Source of the DNA: Penicillium oxalicum
Lineage: Eukaryota; Ascomycota; Eurotiomycetes; Eurotiales; Aspergillaceae
Length of the DNA: 64,000 nt
Direction: 5' to 3'
Assembly (NCBI RefSeq): GCF_001723175.1
Contig: NC_064655.1
Coordinates: forward strand, 744,001 to 808,000
Below the pieces are notes generated by a model, which did no database searches, was not told the origin of the DNA, and saw only the letters and a program-made list of their open reading frames with translations. A program made the translations under genes and the position numbers. Shown here piece by piece: positions 35,427-46,500 of this stretch (the first letter of the stretch is position 1; every line of letters begins with the position of its first letter).

Positions 35427-36118
35427 TCAGTGATTATGGTCATTCCACTGGATGTATCGACCGACAGCCAATTCGCCAATAAAGGCACCGGCGAGCACTG
35501 AGCAAAAGTAGCCCACATTCATCGTCATGACGGCCAGCATGCTGAGAGAGAGAAAGAGTAAAGGCAACTGTCAGCGCGTCATTTCCACACAATAATCCGG
35601 CAAGCACAGTCAAATACGTACAGGAGATAGGAGACCCCAGCAATGAAGAGGAAAAGGATTGCCCGCGGCACATCCACGCTGAATCGCCATGGGATTGGCC
35701 CATGAGAGATGCTGTGCACGATCTTGACACTTTCCTCCACACCTTGCGCCGTCACCAGCGAGGCAGTCTTCGCATCGGGATCCGCGTTAATACGTCCCGC
35801 CTCGCTGGTTTTCCCAGCAATGGCAATATAGCGACGGTTCAGGTGATGGATCAGCCAGTGACGCTCCATGGAGGCTTTGAAAGCAATCAGGCATCGGTCG
35901 ATGATCGCGAGGACAATAAGAAAAATGCACGTTGCGGCGTAGGTCCCTGATGAGGAGGGTGCCCAGGCGGATGAGAACAGAGGTGTGTCGTGGGCATTGG
36001 TAAAGACCATGGCCATCGTCATCATCGATGAGGTGCTAGAAGAGGCACTGGACGATGAAGAGCCGGAGTCCATACCGCCCATGTCCATGCCGCTCATAGA
36101 ACTGTGATCATGATTCAT
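35427..36118 (-). CDS. Ctr-family copper transporter
   Basis: Model: exon 1 36118-35622, intron 35621-35542 (GTACGT...CTCAG), exon 2 35541-35427; 203 aa. The N-terminal domain is Met/His-rich (MNHDHSSMSGMDMGGMDSG), as in high-affinity copper transporters, followed by a poly-Ser stretch. TM1 is near residues 59-77 (TYAATCIFLIVLAIIDRC). A basic cytosolic loop follows, then TM2 (AILFLFIAGVSYLL). TM3 carries the Ctr selectivity motif MxxxM, created at the splice (LMLAVMTMNVGYF), and the GxxxG packing motif (GAFIG). The tail ends with HNH. The protein imports Cu(I) at the plasma membrane, probably as a trimer. It shares a 675-bp promoter with a divergent metalloreductase and lies near the BIM1-like gene. 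Confidence 0.92.
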
Positions 36119-36793
36119 TGTGAAGAACTGAAATAGGAAATTTGATGCTCGATAGGGTGAGATGGAAAGCTGGGTAAGTTGGTGTACAAAAAACCAAATG
36201 ATTCAGGACAACGAAAAAGCTTTCTTTAGAGTCGTGGACGCGAGATGGTAGCGCAAGCTTGTCTCGAGATCGACCGAAACGGCAGCCAAGGAAAATGACA
36301 CGATGGTGTGGCCGGGGAGTGGAGGCCGTTTGAGCACATTTAAGTCAGTTTCCTCGACAGGGCCGAGAGGGTGGACTTGCCGGATTGCGGGTTCTCACTA
36401 CTCAGCCATCGATGATCACTAGTCCGGTTCCACCGTACTGTACAAGCAACATGAATAAATCACCTTTGGGAGTCTCCGTTTACATGTGGGAATTGGATAC
36501 GAACGTAAGTAATGCGGGACAAGCGGGGCCAATCCTGACTCCGTTTCCACTTGACAAGCTGGCACCGACGGGGATATGAGCACTTTATTGATAAGCAAGC
36601 TACACTCGGACACTCGGAGGCTGGGCTACGTGAAAATGCTCAGTTCAACTCTCCGGCACACTTTTGAAATCAGGTAGCGAGTGTATTTTGCAAAGGGGTC
36701 TTGCTCCTTCCTCGAGAATTCAAGGGGACCAGGCAGGCAAGCGCATTCCGTCATGCGAAATCACTCCCTTTGATCGCTCCGAATCACCCCATA
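36119..36793. promoter_or_regulatory. shared bidirectional promoter of Ctr and metalloreductase genes
   Basis: 675 bp between two divergent start codons. It contains TGTGCTCA (minus strand, 36331-36338), AGTGCTCA (minus strand, 36577-36584) and AATGCTCA (36635-36642), all sharing the TGCTCA core of Mac1-type copper-responsive elements. No other gene is present. Confidence 0.6.
36331..36338 (-). promoter_or_regulatory. candidate Mac1-type element TGTGCTCA
   Basis: It lies 213 bp upstream of the Ctr start and 456 bp upstream of the metalloreductase start. I recall this octamer as the motif reported for Aspergillus Mac1 at copper transporter genes; yeast Mac1 sites share the TGCTCA core. Confidence 0.5.
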
Positions 36794-39001
36794 ATGGATA
36801 TGATGAGTGACATGCCCATGGGCTCAATGTCTATGGGCAATGGGGCACCCAGCCTTCTGACGATGCAGAAGATGTATTGGGCTGTCGTTGGGAGTGCCAT
36901 CGGTCTAGCTACGATCGTCAACATCCTCAACCGGATACTGGCTCGACATCGGTAGGGCCTGGAAGATATGCAACACCTTCCAAAATGTGAATTGACAATT
37001 GACGAGGATTTTAATAGGCTGCAAGATACGTCTCTGACACCCGCAAAACCCAAATCCTTCTTCTTCAGCACATATGCGACCATCACTGCCATCGTGCGCG
37101 AAGCCGGCTACGCGACCATCCATCCTCTGACGGTGGGCAAGTACACTTTCCATTTTCCGCCTCTCGGTCCAGTTCTGATTGTGCTCGCCAATCTCATCAC
37201 GATCCTTGTTCTTTGTTTCTACAAGCTAGACACGTACGATGTCTGGCAATGGGAGAACATCGGCTACAGCACTGGCTGCATTGCCATCTGTCAAATGCCA
37301 CTGATCTTCCTGCTGGCAGGAAGACAAAACATCATCGGCTTCCTCGCTGGAATGAGCTACGCCAGTCTCAACTGGTATCATCGATGGGTCGCGCGGACTT
37401 TGTGGCTCACAGCAACGATTCACATGTGTTTCTGGTTTCGTGACTGGGGGCGATATGACTACATCGCGTACGAGCTGGCCAACGATGCACTCCCCCGGCG
37501 TGGATTGGCCGCGTGGTGCATCTTGACTTTTATTTTGATCACCTCCCTTCGTCCCATCCGCAGCTTGAGCTACGAGATCTTTGTTTTGCAGCACTTGATC
37601 ACCTTCATCGGGTTTCTCGTTGCCGTATGGATGCATGTCCCCGCCGAGGTCAGGGCTTACATCTGGATTCCTATCGGTTTGCTTGTGTTTGATCGTCTGG
37701 CACGATATCTCTGGGGGGCCTATGTCAATATTGCTGTGTTCCATGGGCAACAAGATGGCAAATCAAACCGTTTGTGGGCGCACTCGGCAACTTTCACCCC
37801 GATGCCCGGAAACGTCACCCGTGTCACGATCAACAATCCGCGGGTTCAGTGGCTGGCGGGACAGCACGTATTCTTGACATGCCATTCTATTGCGCCCTTA
37901 CAATGCCACCCTTTTACCATTTCCTCGCTTCCTGAAGATCAAAAGATGGAGTTTTTCATCCGCGCAAAGACGGGAGCCACCAGGCGCCTGTTTCGATTCG
38001 CTTCAAAGAGCAGAAGCAGCTCGAGCAGCTCTGCAGAGGTATCAGCTGCACAAGATCGAGTAGTCTTCATTGAGGGCCCTTATGGGGCTGTCCGCCCTCT
38101 GCGTCAATTTGATAGTGTCATTCTTTTAGCCGGAGGCACGGGTGCAACGTACACTGTTCCCCTGCTGCGGGATATCGTGTCGGTATGGAGAAAGGAGAGG
38201 TTGAGTGAGACTTCTGAAGGCCTGGTTCGAGCCAAACGCTTGGCCGCAACCAAGCGGATTCGATTTGTTTGGGTGATCAAATCCCGGGCACAGCTCAGCC
38301 TTTTTGAAATCCAACTACAAACGGCCCTTGCTGATGTGGCTGAATGTCGATCAAGGCAGCCGAACTTTGTGAATGAGCTCGAAATTAGCATTTACATCAC
38401 CTGTGACGAGAAGCTGGAGGGACTCAATCCCGCCGCACCCGCACTCGCACCTGCGTTCACGCCCCTGGAGGCCGCGCAAGTATTCATCGCCGGCGATCAG
38501 CAGAGCCTCCCCAAAAAGAGTGGAACAGTCGAAAAGGACCAGGTTGGTCTACGCTCAATGTCCGTGGGGTCGTCGTCCTCATCTGCAACTCCGGCCATGG
38601 TTGGCAAGGGCTGCCTGCCCGGTGGCGGATGTTGCTGTACCACACAGATTATGGACGAAGAACAAATTGATACGTGCGTATGTACGTGTTCAGGACCAGT
38701 TCGAACCGAAACTGCGACCCCGGAACGCGACAGAGTTGATGAGAAGAGAAGGACATCCCTGGAAAATTTCGCTCCATCATCCATGGCCTTGCCCATCTTC
38801 GCGGGTCGCCCCCATCCGCGAACGATTATCCGCAAAGTTCTTGAAAAAGCGGAAGGGGAGAGTGCAGTGATAGTCTGTGGTCCTCAAGGGTTGAGCGACG
38901 ACGTGCGTCGGAACGTGGTGTCTTTGAGCGACGAACGTGCCGTGCACAAGGGTACTGGAGCGCAGGGAATTTATTTGCATGTCGAGAACTTTGGCTACTA
39001 G
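36794..39001 (+). CDS. ferric/cupric metalloreductase (FRE family) with Met-rich N-terminus
   Basis: Model: exon 1 36794-36951, intron 36952-37017 (GTAGGG, branch TTGAC, TAATAG), exon 2 37018-39001; 713 aa. The N-terminus MDMMSDMPMGSMSM is Met-rich like a Ctr ectodomain. Multiple TMs follow. Heme-ligand histidines lie in the ferric-reductase core (WLTATIHMCFWF and LQHLITFIGFLVAVWMHVP). The FAD motif HPFTISS is near 349, an NADPH motif LLAGGTGATYTVP near 425, and CGPQGLSDDV near the end. Between the two halves of the NAD domain lies a Cys-rich insertion (CLPGGGCCC near 584 and CVCTC near 606). The enzyme reduces extracellular Cu(II) or Fe(III) at the plasma membrane. Divergence from the Ctr gene points to Cu(II) reduction ahead of Ctr import. 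Confidence 0.9.
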
Positions 39002-39700
39002 CGAAAGAGCGGAGCTCTACCACTTGGATGGTACATTTTTCATTTTTGCATATAACAATTTCCTTCTTCTCGTCGTGAGGAGAGACGATGACATGAATTG
39101 ATGATCTAGAGTTGCCAACAATGTGGAAGTCACCTCGACATGTTTCCACAAGACTTCCAGATCTTTTTTTTGGACAGTACGCAGATAAGGTATTTCTCAT
39201 ATGAATTATTGAAGCCTGTAACTGTTTCCCATTAATCTCAGTCCCGATTCAACCATTCTTCATCCATTTTGCACTAAAATCATCTCGCGCTGAAGAAAGG
39301 CCGGGCAAAATACCACCAACCTGTCGGTTCGAAGGGTACCCAATCAGTAAAATAAATTTCCATATTCAAATAGCGCTACATATTCGATCTAGACAGTCAG
39401 CTGGATTATCTGCTTTGTCTAGAAGCATTCCTTCGAGGATAATTTGAAGTACCAGTACTTTGTTTACCCACTGTTCGCGCCAACCCCAATTGGGTTTCCG
39501 GCACATGACATCATCCGGTTCAAATCCACTTGACAGCAAACGTCGAGCTCCGACCGTCCGCGTCCATACGACCTCAATAAGAAGCTTCAAGCTGACCACT
39601 TCATCCGCACCACGACCAAGAACGGAACCTTCCATCCCCCTAACGTACCATTACCTCAAACTTCTGTCCTTGACACAATCTCACTTGCAATTTCGCCAAA
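39002..39700. other. intergenic region
   Basis: About 700 bp with the metalloreductase 3' end and the Fmp46 promoter; no gene seen. Confidence 0.5.
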
Positions 39701-40451
39701 ATGTTCCGCTTCGTAAGTCCTATCTCAAATCAAAACCAATGCATCACCCAACGCATCCTCGACGAGCTCGACTCATATCGGGGGTAACCGCGCCTACAAA
39801 CTCACACTAATACCCTGTGCTTTACTCAGAGTAAAACCCTCGACCCAATCACCCTCTTCCACTCTCCCTCCCTCGCCCCCTCCACCCGCGTCCTCAACAT
39901 CCTCAAACAAGCGTCCATCGCCGCCTCGGAAACCGCCACTGAAGACCAAGCCTCCGACCACACCGCGCACGCCAAGCAACAGCGCGGCGAGTTCGAGCTC
40001 GAAGTGACCACCGCCCCGCCAACCACGGACCAATTGCGCAGTATCCTGGACTATATCAGTCCTGTGAGTGGCGGAGCCGGCGCGGCGCCGGAGGGCAAGG
40101 CGAGCTATGGAGTTGGAGAGTTGATCAAGGGAGCGAGGGATGCCGAGGACGCAATCAAGCGGTACAAGGAGGATCAGGAGAGATTTGTGAGGCCGGTGGT
40201 ATGTTGAGAACAATTTTTTCCCTTTTTTCGTTTTCTTTTTGAGTACCATTTGATTTTCCTCTGGTTTATACGTTTTATTGCACCTGTTCCGGAAACGTGG
40301 AAGAAACTGCTCCTTGTCAACTGCGCTGAACATATGCTAATTGCCAAACTACTTGTTTTCGCAGACCGTCGACTGGGTGAATGGCCGCGCCGTGATTGGT
40401 GACAATGAGTCGGAGATTCTGCGCATGGTTCGTCAGCTTCCTGAGAACTAG
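39701..40451 (+). CDS. mitochondrial redox protein Fmp46-like (DUF1687, thioredoxin fold)
   Basis: Model: exon 1 39701-39712 (only MFRF), intron 39713-39829 (GTAAGT, branch CTAATAC, CTCAG), exon 2 39830-40198, intron 40199-40364 (GTATGT...TCGCAG), exon 3 40365-40451; 155 aa. Family features in order: TLDPITLFHSPSLAPSTRVLNIL, FELEVTTAPPTTDQLRSILDYI, LIKGARDAEDAIKRYKEDQERFVRPV, and across the splice TVDWVNGRAVIGDNESEI. This matches the Fmp46 family of small mitochondrial proteins with a thioredoxin-like fold (155 aa is in the family range). No Cys pair is present, so a thiol redox role is not evident from the sequence. Confidence 0.85.
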
Positions 40452-41312
40452 TGGACTTGATAAGCTCGGGTTGTCCTTCAGTGTTAATCGACCTATACCT
40501 TTGATTTGATATCCGCTGGCCTGTTTAGGACTGAGGAGGATACAGTGTTGAGAAACGCGGTGGTGTTGACGAGACGATCGAGAGGAGAGAGAATGTACGA
40601 ACATTGAGGATACTCTATGATTTACTCTATCAAAAGGAAGAATAGTCATTTGTCGATCAGACTGGATCTCCTTGAAAACCACTAGCTTGCTGGATGTCGA
40701 TTCCAAGAAAATAAAAAGGTATGGTCTGAACTCATCTGCTTCATTGATGCTAGTAATCATACAAATGTCTGTCAACGCTGAGCATCCAAGGTAAAATAAA
40801 ATGATGCAAGAACAGGAGACGGGGGGGAAAGACGCATGCCAAAACGGAAGAATAAACCGTGTATCAGATACGCTTTGCTTGAAACCGGTGGAAGAGAAAA
40901 CTGGCGCAGCGAAGCAGAAAAAGTGAAACGCATAGAAACTGCCCAGTAGTGTACTTCGGGGACGACCGAAGAGAAAGAAGACGTGGGTGAAGAGAAAAAG
41001 GAACAAAAAATCGAATATATGGACGAGGAAGAAAAAGGAGGGCAAAGGTAAAGATAAAATGGCGCCATTAAACTCATACTCAAGCGCGGAATATCCCCAC
41101 AGGAACGATTTTTCAGACCAAGATCCAGCTCGGTAACGGGGCAAATCTCCCAACGCCAAAGACGGAGAGAGTGAGAAAGGGGGGGAGAGGGGAAGAGAAG
41201 GAAGCAAAGAGGAGAAGGACCAGGAGAAAGAGGAGGAAAAGATGAAGAATGGGCTTGAAACGCGCCAGACGGGAGCGTAGGAGAGCGTAGCCCTCTCACG
41301 CCTGTTACGAGC
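40452..41312. other. convergent 3' region of Fmp46 and SidB genes
   Basis: About 860 bp. An 890-nt open frame on the minus strand (40317-41207) overlaps this stretch, but it is Phe/Ser/Leu-rich, comes from a polypurine/polypyrimidine bias and has no domain; it also overlaps Fmp46. Treated as long 3' UTR or spacer. Confidence 0.6.
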
Positions 41313-43535
41313 TCAGAAAATAGTCCCAAAGGATCCGTCCGTCGCGATCGGTTTGCGAGGCGAGCTGCGCCCATTGCCGTCGACTGCCGGCTTACGGTGC
41401 CTGTAGTGTAAAAGATGTCAGTCGGAGATTCCAGTGAGAGGCTTCCGCTCCACATCGCCATCGATGTGGGAGGGAGACCAGGGGAAGAACAACACCATAC
41501 CGGAAGGTAAATCCAACAAACAAGCCCTTGTTCATCTTCTCATCCCGCTCGGCCATCTCTTCAAGCGCACGCTGCTTGTCGTACACCTCCTTGTATTTGG
41601 CCATATCAGCATCGTTGTTGAAGTCGTCAAAGTAGCCGGCATCCGTCTCCGAGTCCAGCTCCGGAACGAATGGCGCCCGCTGTTCGCGCAGTCGGGCAAA
41701 GTCGACCTCGGCAAAATAGTCGTGCGCGTGGATTTCCTGAATGTTCTTGAATCGGGTCTCCTTGGCGGCCACCAGGGTCGTGATCAGGTCCCACGTGCGT
41801 CGCGACAGGAAATAGTTAGGATCTTCGTACACGGGCTTTCGAAGGACCTTTTGCCATCGCTTCAGGTTCTGCCAGGTCTCGTCGACGGTCGCGCCCGCGA
41901 AGGGAGGGTAGCCCGCCAGAGCCTCGAAGAGCATGCAGCCCAAACTCCAATAGTCCACCGTAAAGTCGTACTCGTCCCCCTTCAACACCTCGGGAGCCAT
42001 GTAATCGGGGGACCCAACGATGGACTTGGCATAATTAACCTCGCGCTCCCGGAGCGAACGATACCCCTGACGGCGCTCGGCCATGGTTCGCTGTTCCATG
42101 GGTCGACCAAAGGGAACGGGGGTATTGCCGACCTCTTCCAGTTTGACCCGCATCGATTCAATCTTGCCCGGACTCAGCATCCCCGCCGCCAGACCAAAGT
42201 CGGTCAGTTTGACATGGCCGGTCGAATCGATCAAGAAGTTTTCCGGCTTGAGATCGCGATGGATGTAGCCTAGCTGATGCAAGGCGTCCACACAACTGAA
42301 CATCTCCGCAATGTAAAATCGAGCGTGTCGGTTGTGCAGGACGCCCGTGTTGTTGAGGAGAGTCCGGAAATCGCCGCCCGGCACATACTCCATGGCCAAG
42401 TAGATCTGGTCGTCATCTTGGAAGGCGTACAAGAGTCGCACAAGCCATTCGCTCTTGGCCGCCGTGAGAATATCGCGCTCCGTCAAGATATGTCGAATCT
42501 CGTCGAGCTTGAAGAGGAGTCGCTTGCTCATCACCTTGAGGGCGCAGACCTCGCGCGTGTCTTTTTTCTGTGCCAGATAGACCTGTCCGTATCCTCCTTG
42601 GCCCACCTGAGTCAGGATCTGGAAATCATGTTGACGGAGACGCGTGCGCCGCTTGCGCAAGTGTGCGCGCTCACGACCGAGATACTTCAACAGAGCGGGT
42701 TCATATTCCTTGTTGGGCGTCGTGGGGGGCTCGGGGTACGCAGCTTTGAATTGGGCGTGTCGGGTTTGCCGATTATGGACGTAACTGAGAAGATCAAAGT
42801 AGTGGTCGAGGAAGTCTGGTCATCAGAAAACTTGATGTGAGCAAAAAGGGGGGCAAAAAACAGTGTCCCACAACGCTCTATGAAGCCTCGCCCGCCCCAA
42901 CGTTTGGATCGGGTCTGGCTTCTTCCACCTTGGTCTCGCGCTTCTTCCGGGGGATGCCACTTACAAAGTTGAGTCACGTTGACCAGTCGCTTGACGCGCG
43001 GCTGCTGCAATTTTTCCAATTCCTCCGGGGTAAGCCCGCGCAGTTGAACCTGGCGCTTGGAGGTATCGGCTTCGCGCTGTTGGTACGGCTCATGGCGTGA
43101 GATGGCCGCCGCGGTGGGCTTAGAGCCGAGGTCCTTGGGCAGTCGTGTGCTGGTCGGAGGTGTGTTTTCTTTATTGGCCTTGCTGCTGCGACTGGGACTG
43201 GAAGGTCGCTGGTGAATGACGCTCTCGGTGAAGGTCTCGGGCTGGCTCTTGTCGGGGGTAAACATGGGGTGGTGGAGGTAGTTGTGAGTGGATTTGTTGG
43301 GGGAAGTTGGTGTCAACTTGAGCGCCTTGTCGAAGACATTTGGGAGATCCAACGATCCTGGTGGCGGCCTGGATTTACTGGGGCTCCCCTGGGGGGTTTG
43401 TGTTGGACTGGTGAAGCCATGTTCGGCGGGGGTGGAGGGGCGATCGAAGGACTCGCCGCGGGTATGCAACAGCGGCGGCGGGTTGGGCAGCCGCAGACCA
43501 AGTCGCTCAGAGTCGGCGACCACGTCAACAGCCAT
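41313..43535 (-). CDS. sidB: septation kinase of the NDR/LATS family (SidB/Dbf2)
   Basis: Model: exon 1 43535-42965, intron 42964-42816 (GTAAGT...ACCAG), exon 2 42815-41501, intron 41500-41401 (GTATGG...CTACAG), exon 3 41400-41313; 657 aa. The N-terminal 190 residues are Pro/Ser-rich. The Mob1-binding basic helix follows the splice (YFLDHYFDLLSYVHNRQTR). The kinase domain has GQGGYGQV (about 262), catalytic Lys in CALKVM (about 284), HRDLKPEN, DFGLAAG, a long NDR-type insert before the activation loop (AKSIVGSPDYMAPEVL), and the hydrophobic motif LFVGFTFR at the C-terminus. This is the terminal kinase of the septation initiation/mitotic exit pathway, needed for septum formation in Aspergillus. 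Cot-1-type NDR kinases differ in the N-terminus and insert, so Dbf2/SidB is preferred. Confidence 0.9.
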
Positions 43536-46500
43536 CGTGAGAGAGGAGAGGAGCGCCGAGCTGGAGGGAGTCGATGAGATAAGAGAGGGATCGCACAGAG
43601 CGGGAAGAGGAGAGTCGAGGTAGGATCTCCGGTCTGGGTTGATTGGGTTGGGTTGGGTTAGGCTGAGGTGAGTTGAGTTGAGCAGGGTGAAACCCGCAGG
43701 TGGAGGAAGGAGTCTTCTGTCGAGAGAGGAGGGGGAGAATCAGGAGGACGGTGTGAGGTGTGCAAGTGTGGAAGAGTGCAAATGAGTAGGTGTGCAGAAG
43801 GAGTATGAGAGTGTCCAGAATCAACAATATGATGATCCTCCAACTATCGGTTGTGTACCCGCAGGTCGGGCCAGTTTGCAAGGAGCTGGATGTACTCCTG
43901 CAGTTTGTAGATGAAGCAAGACAGGACGATTTGCTGTCCACTCGGACCCGCCCTTTTTGTTTTGTTTTATTTGTTCTTCTCGGGGGATTTTTGGGTTTAT
44001 TCTTTGAGTCTTTGTCTTTTTTGAGATCAATAGTGAACCTTTTATTTGCTCTGGCGAGTACGTGCACCCCCTTGATCTCAATGAGGGAAATAATATACAG
44101 TGCCGATGGACTTCTGCTGTTGTTCTCCGCATAATCTTCACGCCGACCAGGAATTTCTCTTTACAACTACCACTACCCGGACAACCAGACCATCGTGCCT
44201 GTGGACGACTTCAAGCACGTTTACCACTGCCTCCGCTAACCTCGACGTCTTCGATTCTCAAAGACTTCCCGGGAAAGACTCGCGCGAGAACCCGATACTA
44301 CTGTATGACTGGAAATGGTTTCCAATGTCCAAGATAGCCACTGGACAAGACTCCAGCCTATCTTGGCGGGCTGACATCCGGCTTGTATGGATGGTGATTG
44401 GGTTCTGGACCGACGCAGGTCATTTCGGGCTGGGCTGAGAACAGGTGGATCGGAAACGGGGCTGAAGTGGAAATGGAAGTCAAAGTGGCTGGGCAGCATC
44501 CATTCACATGGTCGAAGGGCCCGAGAGAATGATGATGGACGATAATTCTTTCCCCTCACCCTGCGGTGGTCGGACGACCAGACTGGTAGAGACGGCCGAG
44601 GGCAAGATCTTGTCTTACACTTCTCCACCATTTTGACGCTTCTCGACGGCCCAACAAAAGCTATCTTCTTACTCTTGACAAGCACAATGCGCAAGGTGCC
44701 GTCCTTGTCTCGTACCGATCACATTGCGGATTGCAGCACCATTTTCTGACTGACATGGATATTGCTGGACCACGCCCACGTTGGTAAATCTTTGTGGCCC
44801 GCATGAATCAACCTGAACAGTGACGCCCTCTGCTTCAGTTCTCTCATCAACAGTATGAGCCCTTCTTGAGGACGATTGAATTTCAGAGTCATCTTGGGTG
44901 CCTGGCCTAGGTCCGAGTCCGGAGACCTCGTAAATTTGAGGGTCTGATTTGTCCTGCTGAACCTGCTGAACCCTTCCTTGGTCGATCAGCTCCACTCCGA
45001 TCGAGCGACGCAGGAGGATCCGGTCCGGAGGTACGGTATTATTGGTGGTGTCCGTTCTTCATGGCTCCTTTTTCCCGTCGTTTCGGTCGCCCATTGCTGA
45101 ACAGATCAGCCTGGAGAGGGAAATCAGATCCCAGATTCCAGTGTTGAAAGGACAAGAAAAAAGAGATGACATCAAAATAAAAATTCAAAAGCCAATTGCA
45201 GTCAAAGATGAGGCAAGTAAATCTCCGACCCTCTTGACGCGTCCCACTTTTTATTTGCTTTTCATCCGTCCCTCGCTTGAGCCTCTTCGTCGGAACAAAT
45301 TCCCAGTTGGACTCTCCCTCTCAACCGAGTCCCACGACCGGTTCCTCTAATTTCCCCAGGGGCTGCCACTCACATGCATGCACACCATGCTTTCATGAGT
45401 TGCTCGATACTACGAGACCATGCATGTTGCCTTTGTTCGCCCCTCTCTCTCCCCCCCCCACCTCCATCAAATACATTAGGTCCCTATTGATGTTGCCCCA
45501 GCAACGCTCTCTCACACACTCTCCCACGTCACGAAAGTGCTCTTTTCCGGGCGCGTAGTCTCGGTATTTTCGCATCGCCTAACTGATCTTCTCTTCTTTG
45601 GCGAGAGCCCACCCCGTCGCTGAGACAAGCGGGATAGACATGAGCGCATCTGGAGAATTTCTGCGAAGCTGGTTGCTTGTGTACCAAGCGGGAAAGAAAA
45701 ACAAAGCAAAAATCCCACCCCAGGACCAATCCCGTTGATCTCTATACTAATGTAACGACAATTCCACAAGCGGTCTGTCTATTGCTCTCCCTCGGAAGTA
45801 TGGCATGAAACTATCGACAGAGAGAATTCGATCGTCGACCAAGTTCCAACCAACCCGCGAGGCCCCTCCCCTGTCGCAATCCTTTTTGAGTTTGATCGAG
45901 GGCAGCTGAACCTGGCGTCGCGACTCCACTTCCCAGAGATCCAGCCCGAATCCACCTTGAATGGGATCCATCCTCCGTCCCGAAGCTGTACGGTAGCTGT
46001 GTCGAGGGAAGACAAACCCCTCCCTAGAATCTAGATCCTGCCTTGACGCTGGGGGGGATCATGGACAATTCCCCTAATATTTTTGGGCTGGCTTTTTGAA
46101 TACTGGAGTCGCGAAACCAACGTGAAGCCGGTGAAGTACACAAATGGATAAGCCCATCTCCAAGACCAGGATATGAAATGTGAGAGCGGCCCAGCAGCGC
46201 AAGGATCCCCCTTGTTCAATCACTCCTCCCCGGGGTTCCGGCTCCGGGTCCAGTAGTGGCCCAGGGCAGCGGCCACTGGCTACCGCGATTATCCCGACTC
46301 ACCTGGAAAAGCTGCATCTGTTTTCTCTCCCCCTCGAGGCCGGAGAAATTCATATGACTCCATTTCCCCCCCCCTGGCTTCCAGAAGCTTGCAGTGATGA
46401 GTCTGCTGAGGAATAATGACTAGTTAGTGAGTCTTGTGAGGCATCCTCTGTGTAGATGTAGGGATGGGGACCGGCCCAATGCCGTTGCCATGGATCCGGT

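Noticed and set aside
39518..39535. GGTTCAAATCC, resembling a tRNA B box
   Set aside because: No acceptor stem, D-arm or anticodon stem could be folded around it.
40317..41207. A 296-codon open frame on the minus strand
   Set aside because: It overlaps the end of Fmp46 and the spacer, has a Phe/Ser/Leu-skewed composition from polypurine DNA and shows no domain.
44236..44995. Two minus-strand frames of 152 and 108 codons
   Set aside because: No recognisable motif, no plausible splice partners; left unannotated though the 108-codon frame looks more protein-like than average.
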